Shown here one piece after another: positions 45,039 to 56,657 of a stretch of 64,000 bases of DNA. The stretch covers positions 124,001 to 188,000 of the forward strand of contig NZ_JAKCFA010000019.1 in assembly GCF_024198215.1 (NCBI RefSeq), in the 5' to 3' direction. The stretch is from Myxococcus qinghaiensis. Its GTDB lineage: Bacteria; Myxococcota; Myxococcia; Myxococcales; Myxococcaceae. Under the pieces are notes generated by a model. That model saw nothing but the letters and a program-made list of their open reading frames with translations, had not been told where the DNA came from and did not search any database. The position numbers and the translations under genes were made by a program. Every line of letters starts with the position of its first letter. Position 1 is the first letter of the stretch.

Positions 45039-46457
45039 ATGGGCAAGTCGCACGTCTTCGATGCGCGCAGTCGGATGCCGGTCACCGCCGCCGAGCTGTT
45101 CGCCTGGCATGCCCGGGACGGGGCGCTCGCACGGCTGACGCCTCCCTGGGAGCGGATGGAGCTGCTGGAGCGCTCCGGTGACGGCATCCACCCGGGCGCC
45201 CGGGTCGTCATGCGGATGCGCGTGGGCCCCATCCCCCGACGCTGGGTGGCCGAGCACACGGCCTACGTGCAGGACTCGCTCTTCCAGGACACGCAGGTGT
45301 CCGGCCCGTTCTCGAAGTGGGTCCACACCCACCGGATGTGGCCCGAGCCCGCGACGAGCTCCTCCGTCCTGGAGGACGAGGTGGAGTACGTCCTGCCGGT
45401 GGGCCCGCTGGGCAATCTCTTCGGTGGCGGCATCGCCCGGCGCACGCTGGAGCGGATGTTCGCCTATCGCCACCGGGTGACACGTGAAGACCTGCGCCGT
45501 CATGCCGCCTTCGCGGGGGCCGGGCCGCTCACCGTGGCAGTCACCGGTGCGTCGGGCTCGATTGGCTCGTCGCTCGTGCCGTTCCTCACCACCGGCGGCC
45601 ACCGCGTGAAGCGCCTGGTGCGAGGCCGCGCCGAGGCCTCGCGCGACGAGGTGGCGTGGTCACCCGACAAGGGTGAGGTGGACACCGCCTCGTTGGAGGG
45701 CGTGGACGCGGTGGTGCATCTGGCGGGCGCCAACGTCGCGGGCAAGCGCTGGTCCCCCGAGTACAAGGACGCCATCCTCAAGAGCCGCACCGAGGGCACG
45801 CTCACGCTGTCGGAGGCGCTGGCGCGCATGAAGAAGAAGCCCCGCGTGCTGGTGTGCGCCGCGGGCAGTGGCATCTACGGCGACCGGGGCGACGAGCCGC
45901 TCACCGAGGAGAGCGCGCCGGGCACCGGGTTCCTCGCGGACGTGTGCCGCGCCTGGGAGGCGGCCACCGCACCCGCCGAGGCCGCCGGCATCCGCGTGGT
46001 GCACCTGCGCATCGGCCCGGTGCTGGATGCGCGAGAGGGCGCGCTGGCGAAGATGCTGCCCGCGTTCCTCGCGGGAGGCGGCGGGCCCATCGGCTCTGGA
46101 CGCCAGTGGATGTCCTGGGTGTCGATGGAGGACATCCTCGGACTCTTCCACTTCAGCCTCTTCACCCAGGCGGCGCGCGGCCCCATCAACGCCGTGGCGC
46201 CGGGGGCGGTGCGGCAGGCGGACTTCGCGAAGACGCTCGGCCGGGTGGTGCGACGGCCCGCCTTCCTGCCGATGCCCGCCGTGGCCATCCGCACCCTCTT
46301 CGGGCAGATGGGGCAGGAGGCCCTGCTGGCGGGTGCCCGGGTGCTCCCCTCCGCCACGGAGCGACTCGGCTACTCCTTCCTCCTGCCGGACCTGGAGGAG
46401 GCGCTGCGCTTCACGCTCGGCCGCACCACAGCGGGGCCGGAGTTCCGCCACGCCTGA
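45039..46457 (+). CDS. SRPBCC-domain / TIGR01777-type epimerase fusion
   Basis: A 472-residue two-domain protein. Residues 1-150 form an SRPBCC (START-like) ligand-binding domain (VFDARSRMPVTAAELFAWHA ... ALARLTPPWERM ... RRTLERMFAYRHRVT). Residues 165-470 are an extended SDR of the TIGR01777 (YfcH) family: VTGASGSIGSSLVPFL, VVHLAGANVAGKRWSPEYK, SGIYGDRGDEPLTEE and the typical C-terminal WMSWVSMEDILGLFHF. This fusion is known in several bacterial groups; substrate unknown. Start ATG follows GGAGGCAGC. Adjacent but not overlapping with the ABC operon 37 bp downstream. Confidence 0.87.
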   Translation: MGKSHVFDARSRMPVTAAELFAWHARDGALARLTPPWERMELLERSGDGIHPGARVVMRMRVGPIPRRWVAEHTAYVQDSLFQDTQVSGPFSKWVHTHRMWPEPATSSSVLEDEVEYVLPVGPLGNLFGGGIARRTLERMFAYRHRVTREDLRRHAAFAGAGPLTVAVTGASGSIGSSLVPFLTTGGHRVKRLVRGRAEASRDEVAWSPDKGEVDTASLEGVDAVVHLAGANVAGKRWSPEYKDAILKSRTEGTLTLSEALARMKKKPRVLVCAAGSGIYGDRGDEPLTEESAPGTGFLADVCRAWEAATAPAEAAGIRVVHLRIGPVLDAREGALAKMLPAFLAGGGGPIGSGRQWMSWVSMEDILGLFHFSLFTQAARGPINAVAPGAVRQADFAKTLGRVVRRPAFLPMPAVAIRTLFGQMGQEALLAGARVLPSATERLGYSFLLPDLEEALRFTLGRTTAGPEFRHA

Positions 46458-46494
46458 GTGGTTCGGCGCTTGACAAGGCCCCCTGGGGGGACTG

Positions 46495-47439
46495 ATGGAA
46501 TGGCCCCCTATGATTCAGGTCGAAGGGCTGACCAAGTACTACGGTGAGCACGCGGCCATCCGGGACCTGGCCTTCACCATCGGCCAGGGTGAAGTCATCG
46601 GCTTCCTGGGCCTCAATGGCGCGGGCAAGTCGACGACGTTGAAGGTCCTCGGGTGCGTGCTCTTGCCGACCGCTGGCCGCGTCGTCATCGACGGCCATGA
46701 CGTGGTGAGCAATGCCCACGAGGTCCGGCAACGGATTGGCTACCTCCCGGACGTACCGCCGCTCTACGAGGAGATGACGGTGGGCGAGTACCTGACGTAC
46801 GTCGCGCGGCTGCGCGGCGTGACGGCCCGGGACACCACCGCGCGCGTGGGTGAAGCGGAGGAGAAGACGGGCCTGCGCGAGGTGGACGGCGAGCTCATCT
46901 CCACGCTCAGCCACGGCTACCGCCAGCGCGTGGGCGTGGCGCAGGCGCTGGTGCACAAGCCGGCGCTGCTCATCCTGGACGAGCCCACCAGCGGCCTGGA
47001 CCCCCGGCAGATTGTCGAGATGCGCGACGTCATCCGCGGGCTCAAGGGCACGCACACGGTGCTCGTCTCCAGCCACATCCTCCCGGAAATCTCGCAGACG
47101 TGTGACCGGCTCCTCATCATCCACAAGGGGACGCTGGTGGCGCAGGGGACGGAGGAGGAGCTGGGGCGGAAGATGGGCGGCGGCGGCTCCATCGAGGTGG
47201 AGGTGCGTGGAGACCGGGCGCGCGCGCTGGAGGTGCTCAAGCCGTTTGGCGCGGTGGACGTGGACCGGGCGGCGGACGGCGTGGTGTCGCTGACGCTGCG
47301 CGCTTCACCGGACGAGCGTCCTCGCGTGGCGCAGGCGGTGGTGGGCGCGGGGCTGGAGTTGCTGCGGTTGGACCAGGGCGCGGGACAGCTGGAGTCCATC
47401 TTCCTGCGGCTGACGCACGGTCAGGAGGTGCGCGCGTGA
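46495..47439 (+). CDS. ABC transporter ATP-binding protein (GldA-like)
   Basis: A 314-residue ATPase subunit: Walker A GLNGAGKSTT, Q-loop IGYLPDVPPLYEEM, signature LSHGYRQRVGVAQAL, Walker B LLILDEPTSGLD, switch His in SSHILPE. The C-terminal 90 residues form the extra domain seen in GldA/NatA-type ATPases. Together with the next three genes it forms a GldA-GldF-GldG type system: an ATPase, a membrane permease and a large periplasmic subunit. In Bacteroidetes this set is involved in gliding; in other phyla the cargo is unknown. The GTG of the next gene overlaps its stop by 4 bp. Confidence 0.87.
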   Translation: MEWPPMIQVEGLTKYYGEHAAIRDLAFTIGQGEVIGFLGLNGAGKSTTLKVLGCVLLPTAGRVVIDGHDVVSNAHEVRQRIGYLPDVPPLYEEMTVGEYLTYVARLRGVTARDTTARVGEAEEKTGLREVDGELISTLSHGYRQRVGVAQALVHKPALLILDEPTSGLDPRQIVEMRDVIRGLKGTHTVLVSSHILPEISQTCDRLLIIHKGTLVAQGTEEELGRKMGGGGSIEVEVRGDRARALEVLKPFGAVDVDRAADGVVSLTLRASPDERPRVAQAVVGAGLELLRLDQGAGQLESIFLRLTHGQEVRA

Positions 47440-48158
47440 AGGCCCTGCTCATCGCCCGTCGCGAGCTGTCCGGCTACCTGCGCACGCTCAGCGGCTACGT
47501 CGTCATCGCGGTCATCCTCGCGTTGAACGGCCTGTTCTTCAACGCGTACGCCCTGGGCGGCGCGAGCAAGCGCTCCGCCGAGGTGCTGTCGCAGTTCTTC
47601 TATTACTCGAGCGGCTTCACCATCGTCGCCTCGGTGTTCATCTCCATGCGCCTGTTGGCCGAGGAGCGGCAGACGGGGACGCTGCCCCTGCTGTACTCGT
47701 CGCCGCTGAGAGACCGCGACATCGTGCTGGGCAAGTTCCTGGCGGGGCTCGCCTTCCTGTCGCTGTACGTGCTGTGCACGCTGTACATGCCGGTGCTGGT
47801 GCTGGTGAACGGCAAGGTGTCCTTCGGCCACGTGGCGGCGGGCTACCTGGGCCTGCTGCTGCTGGGCAGCGCGTCGCTCGCGGTCGGCACGTTCGGCTCG
47901 GCGCTGGCGCGCAACCAGCTGCTCGCGGCGATTACGTCCGCGGTGATGCTGGTGGCGCTCATCCTCTGCTGGCTGCTGGCGCGAATCACCGAGCAGCCGC
48001 TGGCGGATGTCTTCAGCGCGATGTCCCTTTGGAACCAGCACTTCCCGCCGTTCCAGTCGGGGCTCATCCACGTGCGCGACGTCGTCTACTACCTGGTCGT
48101 CACCTATGTGGCGCTGTTCGCCGCCACCCGGGTGCTCGAAGCGCGGAGGTGGCGATGA
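47436..48158 (+). CDS. ABC transporter permease (GldF-like)
   Basis: A 240-residue inner-membrane protein with six helices, starting KALLIARRELSGYLRTLSGYVVIAVILAL, the entry segment of ABC-2/GldF permeases. The conserved loop MRLLAEERQTGTLPLLYSSPLRDRDIVLGKFLA follows the second helix. GTG start overlapping the ATPase stop; its own stop overlaps the next ATG (ATGA). Translational coupling on both sides shows it is the middle of one complex. Confidence 0.87.
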   Translation: MKALLIARRELSGYLRTLSGYVVIAVILALNGLFFNAYALGGASKRSAEVLSQFFYYSSGFTIVASVFISMRLLAEERQTGTLPLLYSSPLRDRDIVLGKFLAGLAFLSLYVLCTLYMPVLVLVNGKVSFGHVAAGYLGLLLLGSASLAVGTFGSALARNQLLAAITSAVMLVALILCWLLARITEQPLADVFSAMSLWNQHFPPFQSGLIHVRDVVYYLVVTYVALFAATRVLEARRWR

Positions 48159-50026
48159 GCTCCCGTCCGGTGGGCAATGGGCTGGCGGCGACGCTGCTCT
48201 TCGTGGCGGGCCTGGTGTCCGTCTTCATCGGCGAGCGCATCCTCGGCCTGGGGACGGGCCGTGGTGTCCTCTCCGTATTGGGCGTGCTCGCGGCGGTGGC
48301 CGCGGTGGTCTGGCGCTTCGCGCGCTCCCGGGGCGCCGGCGCGGACCGACGCACGGTGGATGGCTGGGTCCTGGGCCTGTACGGCGTGGGCCTGCTCGCG
48401 CTGGCGCTCTACTTCCTCCAGTCCGACCTGGGCACGTCTCTCTTCGACGGCTCGCTGTCGCAGAAGTCGCCCAAGCTGGCGGTGATGCTGGCGGCGCTGT
48501 TCCCCGCGCTCCTGACGTGCTGCCTGGTCCCGCTGGCGCTGGTGGAGACGGCGGCGCAGGCGATGACGCGGGCGCCGGTGCTGGAGACGGGACGCGCTCG
48601 CAGCGCGCTGTTCTCCGGCCTGGGGCTGTCCTTCGTCCTCATCTTCGCCTTCGCGACCATGTACGTCGTCACGCAGGCGAACACGACGTGGGACCTGTCG
48701 TACTTCCGCACCGCGAAGCCGGGTGACTCCACGCGCAAGGTGGTGCGGGGGCTCAACGAGCCCTTGCAGGTGACGATGTTCTTCCCTCCCGCGAACGAGG
48801 TGGGGGAGGCGGTGCGCCAGTACTTCCAGGACCTGGCCGTGGAGAGCCCGGAGCTGCTCAACGTGGAGCGGCTGGACCAGGCGGTGGAGCCCGTCCGCGC
48901 GAGGGCGCTCGGCGTCCACAACAACGGTACCGTCGTCGTGGCCCGGGGTGAGCGCAAGGAGCCCTTCACGGTGGGCCTGGAGTTGGACCGCGCCCGGGGG
49001 CAGCTCCAGCGCCTGGACCAGGAGGTCCAACGGCGGCTCCTGACGGTGGCGAAGCCCCGTCGCGTCGTCTACTTCACGGCGGGCCATGGCGAGCGCGCGG
49101 AGACGCGGCCGGTGCCGGGCGAGCTGCCCAAGCCGCCCGTCGCCCAGTTCAAGGAGATGCTGCGCGCGCAGAACGTGGACGTCCGGTCGCTGGGGGTCGC
49201 GGAGGGCCTGGGCAGCGCGGTGCCTGGCGATGCGGGGGCGCTGGTGGTGCTGGGCGCCACGCGCGACTTCCTGCCCGAGGAAATCACCGCGGTGCGCGAG
49301 TACCTGGAGCGCGGCGGCAGGCTGTGGCTGGCGCTGGAGCCGGAGGGCCCGCGCTTCGAGAAGCTGCTGGAGCCGCTGGGCCTGAAGTACACGGGCACGC
49401 CGCTGGCGAATGACCAGGTGTACTTCCGCACCACGCGGCAACAGAGTGACAGGGGCAACCTGGGTACGGCGAGCTTCAGCTCGCATCCGTCCGTCACGTC
49501 GCTGACGGCGATGGGCGGCCAGTCGCCGGTGGCCTTCCTGGGCGCGGGCGCGCTGGACCAGGTGCAGCCCCTGCCCAACAACGTCATGCACGACATCTCC
49601 GTGCGCGCGCATGGCGCGACGTTCGCGGACGCCAATGGAAACTTCACGGCGGACCCGGGGGAGACGCGGCGCACGTGGCCGCTGGTGGTTGCGGTGGAGC
49701 AGCCCGCGGCGGCCGGCAAGGAGCCGACGCGCGCTGTCGTCATGGCGGACGCGGACGTGGTGAGCGACGTGGTGCTGTCCAACATGGGCAATGCCTACCT
49801 CGCGGTGGACACGCTGCGGTGGCTGACGGGCGAGGAGTCCGTGTCAGGCGCGGTGTCCTCGGAGGAGGACGTGCCCATCCAGCACACGCGGGAGCAGGAC
49901 GTGGCGTGGTTCTACGCCACCGTGTTCGTGGCCCCGGCGCTGGTGCTGGCGCTGGGCTTCGTGACGACGCGGCGGCGAGGCCGTCGTGCTCCGCGCGCCT
50001 CGGTGGCGGCGGGAGGTGCGCAATGA
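48155..50026 (+). CDS. GldG-like ABC-associated membrane/periplasmic protein
   Basis: A 623-residue protein: four to five N-terminal membrane helices (residues 8-190), a long periplasmic part containing the GldG/DUF-type ABC-associated domain (STRKVVRGLNEPLQVTMFFPP ... VYFTAGHGERAE ... LPEEITAVREYLERGGRLWLALEPE), and a C-terminal helix (WFYATVFVAPALVLALGFVTTRR). The extra N-terminal helices are not in the simplest GldG proteins. Start ATG at 48155 overlaps the permease stop; stop overlaps the next ATG at 50023. Confidence 0.85.
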   Translation: MSSRPVGNGLAATLLFVAGLVSVFIGERILGLGTGRGVLSVLGVLAAVAAVVWRFARSRGAGADRRTVDGWVLGLYGVGLLALALYFLQSDLGTSLFDGSLSQKSPKLAVMLAALFPALLTCCLVPLALVETAAQAMTRAPVLETGRARSALFSGLGLSFVLIFAFATMYVVTQANTTWDLSYFRTAKPGDSTRKVVRGLNEPLQVTMFFPPANEVGEAVRQYFQDLAVESPELLNVERLDQAVEPVRARALGVHNNGTVVVARGERKEPFTVGLELDRARGQLQRLDQEVQRRLLTVAKPRRVVYFTAGHGERAETRPVPGELPKPPVAQFKEMLRAQNVDVRSLGVAEGLGSAVPGDAGALVVLGATRDFLPEEITAVREYLERGGRLWLALEPEGPRFEKLLEPLGLKYTGTPLANDQVYFRTTRQQSDRGNLGTASFSSHPSVTSLTAMGGQSPVAFLGAGALDQVQPLPNNVMHDISVRAHGATFADANGNFTADPGETRRTWPLVVAVEQPAAAGKEPTRAVVMADADVVSDVVLSNMGNAYLAVDTLRWLTGEESVSGAVSSEEDVPIQHTREQDVAWFYATVFVAPALVLALGFVTTRRRGRRAPRASVAAGGAQ

Positions 50027-51126
50027 AGACGCGGGACCTGGCGCTCCAGGGCGCCCTCGCGGTGGTGGCGCTGGTGGCCGCCTACCTGGTGTGGCAGCGG
50101 GCCCCCGCGGGCGCTCCCGGCGACGCGGTGGTGGAGCTGCCGGCGCGCGCGCTGGACAAGGTGCGCTACGAGGACGAGGCGCGCTACGTGGAGCTGTACC
50201 GCGACGCGCAGTCGCGGGACACGCTGTGGGTTCGCCTGGGCTACAAGCCCTCGAAGCCGCTTCCTCCCGCGGAGCCCATGGCGGGCACCGACGCGGGCTC
50301 CGGGCCGGGCGCGGATGGGGCAGCTCCTGGTGCCGTGGCCCAGGCGCAGGGAACTCCTGACGCGGGGGTGTCGCTCCTGGCCGCTCCGCCCGCGCCTCCG
50401 CCCCCTCGCGAGCTTCGGGCCAATGAAGTCGCGGAGAAGCTCTTCCCTCGCTTCGCCCCGCTGCGGGCCACGCGGGCGCTGGGGGTGCTGGAGACGAAGA
50501 AGCTGGAGGAGGTGGGGCTGACCACGTCGCAGCGCAAGCTGACGCTGACGCTGGGCGGAAAGGTGGAGACCTTCGCGCTCGCCTCGACGACAGGAGGCTG
50601 GGGCACGCCCTACCTGCGGCGCGAGTCGGACGGCCAGGTGTTCCTGCTGGGCCCCGCGCTGCTGCCCGACTTGGAGAACGCGAGCAGCCGGCTGGTGGAC
50701 CGGCGGCTGCACACGTTCGACCTGGGCGAGTTCGACGCGGTGGTCATCTCCTCGGGCGGCGCGTCGCGCGCCTTCAGGGCCACGGGCAAGGCGCCCAACC
50801 CCGTCGCGCTGTCGCCAGAGGAGGCGCCGGACAAGCCGGACGAGTTCACCCGCAACTGGCATGACCGCGTGTGGCGGTTGATGCCGGTGGACCTGCTGGG
50901 CCGCGACGAGACGCCGGCGGGAGGCGAGCCCAAGGAGGCCTTCCGCGTGGAGTACCGGCGCGGGGGCAAGTCCGTGGGCGAGCTGACGGTGGCGCGGGGC
51001 ACGGACGGCTTCTTCGCGCGCACCGAGCACACCCCGGGCTGGGTCCGGCTCCACGCGGGCGTGGACCCGCTGGCCGCGGAGGCCGCGCGCGTGACGACGC
51101 CGGTGTCTTCAGCCGGCGGGCCGTGA
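50023..51126 (+). CDS. DUF4340-containing protein, fourth subunit of the GldAFG-like system
   Basis: A 367-residue protein with an N-terminal anchor helix (LALQGALAVVALVAAYLVW) and a periplasmic region. An Ala/Gly/Pro-rich linker at about 80-130 precedes the DUF4340 repeats (TRALGVLETKKLEEVGLTTSQRKLTLTLGGKVETFAL ... GQVFLLGPALLPDLENASSRLVDRRLHTF). DUF4340 proteins usually sit next to GldG genes and are thought to work with them. Its last 18 bp overlap the convergent GvpF/L-like gene. Confidence 0.82.
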   Translation: MKTRDLALQGALAVVALVAAYLVWQRAPAGAPGDAVVELPARALDKVRYEDEARYVELYRDAQSRDTLWVRLGYKPSKPLPPAEPMAGTDAGSGPGADGAAPGAVAQAQGTPDAGVSLLAAPPAPPPPRELRANEVAEKLFPRFAPLRATRALGVLETKKLEEVGLTTSQRKLTLTLGGKVETFALASTTGGWGTPYLRRESDGQVFLLGPALLPDLENASSRLVDRRLHTFDLGEFDAVVISSGGASRAFRATGKAPNPVALSPEEAPDKPDEFTRNWHDRVWRLMPVDLLGRDETPAGGEPKEAFRVEYRRGGKSVGELTVARGTDGFFARTEHTPGWVRLHAGVDPLAAEAARVTTPVSSAGGP

Positions 51127-52098
51127 CGCGGGCGGTGCCTGGCCGCCGCCGTCCAGCCCCAGTCGCACGTCGACGAAGCTGTACGGCGCCCAGGGCCCGG
51201 TGAAGCGGAAGGCGTAGAGGTCCGAGCGCGCGGCCAGCATCCGGACCCGCGCTTCGAACGCGGGCACCTCGTCCCGGGCGACGAGGAAGGACGCGTTGAG
51301 CAGCATCCGCTCGCCTATCGGCGCGTCCGTGCGAGTCGCGCTGGCCAGCGGCCGCAGCCCCTCCTGCATCGCGGCCATGTCCAGCGCGGCGCGCATCTCC
51401 ACCGCGTGCCCCAGGCGTCGCTCGTGCTCGGCCTCCGCCTCGTTCTCACGACGGCGCAGGCTCGGGTCCTCCAGCTCCATGCGCCGGGCCAGGTGCTCGC
51501 GGTGGTAGAGCACCTTGAGGCCCAGCTCCACCTTGCCCTCCAGGGCCTTCAGCACTCCAGTGAGCACGTCCTGGGAGGCGCGCAGGAAGCCTCGCACCTC
51601 GGCCTCCGAGCCGAGCACCGTCCCGAAGGCCACGGGCAGGAGCGTGTGCTCCCGCAGCACCACCTCGGCGGCGCGCTGGTGGGCCAGCAGATTGGCCCGC
51701 GTGGGGTCCACCACGCGCGCGGGGACCGCCGACACCAGCGCGACGAGCCCGCCCTCGCGCACCGCGTGGACGCGGGCCGGCGGCATTCCCAGTCCAATCG
51801 CACCGAAGTCCAGCGGACCTTCCGCGCGCACCACGCCATGGAGGTAGTGCGGACCCGCCAGCTCCTCCGGGGGCCGGGTGATGCGCGGGTCCTTCGCCCG
51901 GGGCGCCTTGGCCTTCGGGACGTTCTTCACCGTGTTGCGCTTGGCGCGGCCTGACCGGGGCGGCGGAGCGGTGGGGCGGGCCTCGCTGGACGTGGCGGTG
52001 CGTCGGGAGGGCTTGCTCGTGGACGCGGCCTTTCGTGCCGGAGCGCCGCGCCGGCTGGACGTCTTCGACTTGCTGGAGGGGCGGGAGGTCCGTGGCAT
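51109..52098 (-). CDS. GvpF/GvpL-family gas-vesicle-type protein
   Basis: A 329-residue protein. The first 85 residues are a Ser/Arg/Lys/Pro-rich basic tail. From about residue 90 the GvpL/GvpF family pattern appears: YLHGVVRAEGPLDF, VREGGLVALVSAVPARVVDP, HQRAAEVVLREHTLLPVAFGTVL, the conserved helical VELGLKVLYHREHL, and the C-terminal FEARVRMLAARSDLYAFRFTGPWAPYSFVDVRL. GvpF/L proteins help nucleate gas vesicles, but here only one other possible Gvp gene is nearby and no complete vesicle set. Transcribed after a response regulator and a histidine kinase. ATG at 52098 chosen over GTG at 52104. Confidence 0.82.
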   Translation of the reverse strand: MPRTSRPSSKSKTSSRRGAPARKAASTSKPSRRTATSSEARPTAPPPRSGRAKRNTVKNVPKAKAPRAKDPRITRPPEELAGPHYLHGVVRAEGPLDFGAIGLGMPPARVHAVREGGLVALVSAVPARVVDPTRANLLAHQRAAEVVLREHTLLPVAFGTVLGSEAEVRGFLRASQDVLTGVLKALEGKVELGLKVLYHREHLARRMELEDPSLRRRENEAEAEHERRLGHAVEMRAALDMAAMQEGLRPLASATRTDAPIGERMLLNASFLVARDEVPAFEARVRMLAARSDLYAFRFTGPWAPYSFVDVRLGLDGGGQAPPASRPAG

Positions 52099-52107
52099 GG
52101 GCACGTC

Positions 52108-52514
52108 TCAGTGGGACACAGCGACTCCGCGCTGCGCGAGGATGTGCCGGACCTCCGCCACCAACTCGTCGGGGAGGCACGGCTTGGTGACGAAGGAGTC
52201 GCAGCCCGCGCCCTTCGCCTCGTCCGACTGGCCTGTCATCGCATGGCCGGTGAGCGCGACGACGGGGATGGCGCGCGTGCGGTCATCGTTCTTCAGCCGC
52301 CGCGTCGCCTCCCAGCCGTCGATGATGGGCAACGACAGGTCCATCAAGATGATGTCCGGCGTGAGCGCGAATGCCTGGTCCAGGGCTTCCTGGCCGTTCC
52401 TCGCCTGCGCCACGCGGAACCCGGAGAACTCCAGGTACTCCGCGTACATCTCCCGCGCGTCGTCGTAGTCGTCCACGACGAGCACGAGCGGCTTGAGGTT
52501 CGGGGAGGGATTCG

Positions 52515-52518
<4 letters not shown>
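52108..52518 (-). CDS. CheY-like single-domain response regulator
   Basis: A 136-residue receiver domain without output domain: VLVVDDYDD (acidic pocket), IILMDLSLPIIDG (phospho-acceptor Asp), VALTGHAM (Thr) and FVTKPC (Lys). Its start overlaps the end of the upstream histidine kinase gene by 4 bp, so the kinase is its likely partner. The short PCLPDELVAEVRHIL C-terminus is typical of receivers that act by protein-protein contact. Confidence 0.9.
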
Positions 52519-54629
<2,111 letters not shown>

Positions 54630-54633
54630 TGCG

Positions 54634-54849
54634 TCAGGCTCCAGGAGAGAGACGAGGTGTGTCGCCAGGAGGGGGAGTTTCGTCGGTCCGAACCTCCAGA
54701 AAGGTCACCACGACATGGGCGGCGTGCTCGGGAGCCACGGGAGGGAGCCGGTCCGCGTGGACGCCGTCGTCCCAGCGAAGGCCGCGGTCCAGGACCCGGT
54801 CCATGACATCGACGAGGCTGGTGCTCCCAGCCATTCTTTCCACGGGCAT
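54634..54849 (-). CDS. Short GvpA/GvpJ-like protein, divergent C-terminus
   Basis: A 71-residue protein whose first 25 residues match the gas-vesicle shell family (STSLVDVMDRVLDRGL, compare the SSLAEVLDRVLDKG pattern of GvpA/GvpJ). The rest (DDGVHADRLPPVAPEHAAHVV) does not resemble the conserved GvpA core. Neither other frame restores it, so a simple frameshift is not the explanation. It could be a degenerate gvp gene or a short adaptor that borrowed the helix. ATG at 54849; stop just before the histidine kinase. With GvpF/L at the other end of the unit, the match is unlikely to be chance. The 235 bp upstream to 55085 show no further gene. Confidence 0.45.
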   Translation of the reverse strand: MPVERMAGSTSLVDVMDRVLDRGLRWDDGVHADRLPPVAPEHAAHVVVTFLEVRTDETPPPGDTPRLSPGA

Positions 54850-55085
54850 CCTTTGAAGCTCCCTGGTCTTTCGGCAGGGTTCGGGGGGCCGACCCGGCTC
54901 ATTTCTAGCGCGAGGAGTCTTGCCACCCCAGGACCGCTTCCTCGTCCGCGCGACTTGCCAACACCCGACCCCCGGCTCTGTCCGCTCGTGCACATCCCGA
55001 GGGGCTCCAAGCCGGGCAGGCGGGCAGGCGCCGCTCCACACCGTAGCGGGTTATCGCACCTCCGGCGCATTCCTAGGTTGACGAC

Positions 55086-56597
55086 ATGGATGAAACGCGG
55101 ACGCACCGGTCGCTCTGGACCTTGACGACGCCGCCGCGCGACTTCCCCGCGCTGGCGGGAGACCTGGAAGTGGACGTCGTGGTCATCGGCGGGGGCATCA
55201 CCGGGCTGACCACCGCCTGGCTGCTGAAGCGCGCGGGCAAGCGGGTGGCGGTGCTGGAGATGAACCGCATCCTGTCGGGACAGACAGGGCAGACCACCGC
55301 GCACCTCACGGAGCTGCTCGACACGCCCTACACCACGCTGCGACGGGACTTCGGAGAGAAGGGGGCCCGGCTGGCGGCGTCCTCCAGTCGCGCCGCGCTG
55401 GAGCAGGTGGCCACGCTCGTCGAGGAGCTGGGCCTGGACTGCGACTTCCAGCGCGTCCCCATGTTCCGCTACGCGGAGACCTCGCGTCAGTGGGCGTCGC
55501 TGGAGCAGGAGTTCTCCGCCGCGCGTGACGCGGGCCTTCATGCCTCCCTCACCCAGCGGGTGCCGCTGCCCTTCCCGGTGAAGGGCGCGCTGCGGGTGGA
55601 GGACCAGGCGTTGTTCCATCCGCGCAAGTACCTGCTCGGGCTGGTGGACCGGCTCATTGGTGAGGGCTGCTTCGTCTTCGAGTCCACGCGGGTGAAGGAG
55701 GTCCACGATGGCGCGCCCTGTCGCGTCGTCACGGACCGGGGCACCGTCACCGCGGCGGCCGTGGTGGAGGCCACCCACTCTCCGCTCAACCGGGTGCTGC
55801 TGCAGACGAAGCTGTACGCGTACCGGAGCTACGCGGTGGCGGGGCCGCTCGACGGCCCGCTGGAGCCGGCGCAGTACTACGACTCCCAGGAGCCCTATCA
55901 CTACATCCGTACGCAGCCCGTCGACGGCCGCATGTACGTCATCATCGGCGGCGAGGACCACAAGGTCGGCGCGGAGGAGGACACCGGGCAGCGCTACGCG
56001 GCGCTGGAGGACTACGCGCGCAAGCACTTCCCGGTGAAGGCGCTCACGCATCGCTGGTCCGGTCAGGTCATCGAGCCGGCGGACGGGCTGCCGTACATCG
56101 GCCGCAACGCCGCCAGCCGCCATGTGTACGTGGCCACGGGCTTCTCCGGGACGGGCATGACGTTCGGCACGCTGTCGGGGATGCTCATCAGCGACCTCAT
56201 CCTCGGACGGCAGAACCCCTACGCCGCGCTGTACGACGCCACGCGCGTCAAGCCGCTGGCGGGCGCGAAGGACTTCATCCAGGAGAACGCGGAGACAGCC
56301 TTCCACTTCATCGCGGACCGGCTGGCGCGGCCCGACGGCAAGCACCTGTCCGAGGTGGCGCCCGGCGAGGCGAAGATTCTGGAAGTGGATGGGCAGAAGG
56401 TGGCCGTCTACCGCGAGGAGGACGGCACGTCCCACGCGGTGTCGCCGGTGTGCACGCACCTGGGCTGCCACGTGCATTGGAACGGCGCGGAGCGCTCGTG
56501 GGACTGCCCCTGCCACGGGGCGCGCTACAGCCCCACCGGCAAGGTGCTCAACGGTCCCGCGGTGAAGGACCTGCCCTCTTGCAAGCTGCCTCGCTGA
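55086..56597 (+). CDS. FAD-dependent oxidoreductase with C-terminal Rieske [2Fe-2S] domain
   Basis: A 503-residue protein. Residues 30-390 form a DAO-type FAD domain (VDVVVIGGGITGLTTAWLLKRAGKRVAVLE; GLPYIGRNAASRHVYVATGFSGTGMTFG near the FAD end). Residues about 410-503 are a Rieske domain with CTHLGCHV and CPCHGARYSPTG, the Cys-His pairs that hold a [2Fe-2S] cluster. This fusion is known in many bacteria, but its substrate is not defined. Followed 60 bp later by a hemerythrin-like gene, so both may handle oxygen or oxidative chemistry. Confidence 0.9.
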   Translation: MDETRTHRSLWTLTTPPRDFPALAGDLEVDVVVIGGGITGLTTAWLLKRAGKRVAVLEMNRILSGQTGQTTAHLTELLDTPYTTLRRDFGEKGARLAASSSRAALEQVATLVEELGLDCDFQRVPMFRYAETSRQWASLEQEFSAARDAGLHASLTQRVPLPFPVKGALRVEDQALFHPRKYLLGLVDRLIGEGCFVFESTRVKEVHDGAPCRVVTDRGTVTAAAVVEATHSPLNRVLLQTKLYAYRSYAVAGPLDGPLEPAQYYDSQEPYHYIRTQPVDGRMYVIIGGEDHKVGAEEDTGQRYAALEDYARKHFPVKALTHRWSGQVIEPADGLPYIGRNAASRHVYVATGFSGTGMTFGTLSGMLISDLILGRQNPYAALYDATRVKPLAGAKDFIQENAETAFHFIADRLARPDGKHLSEVAPGEAKILEVDGQKVAVYREEDGTSHAVSPVCTHLGCHVHWNGAERSWDCPCHGARYSPTGKVLNGPAVKDLPSCKLPR

Positions 56598-56657
56598 ACC
56601 CATCTTCAGCTTCACCTATCTGGATGCAGGAACCCCGTCGGACACGGAGATACGACC

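Noticed and set aside
54634-54849. A frameshifted gvpA gene
   Set aside because: Translating the other two frames after the matching helix does not restore the conserved GvpA core.
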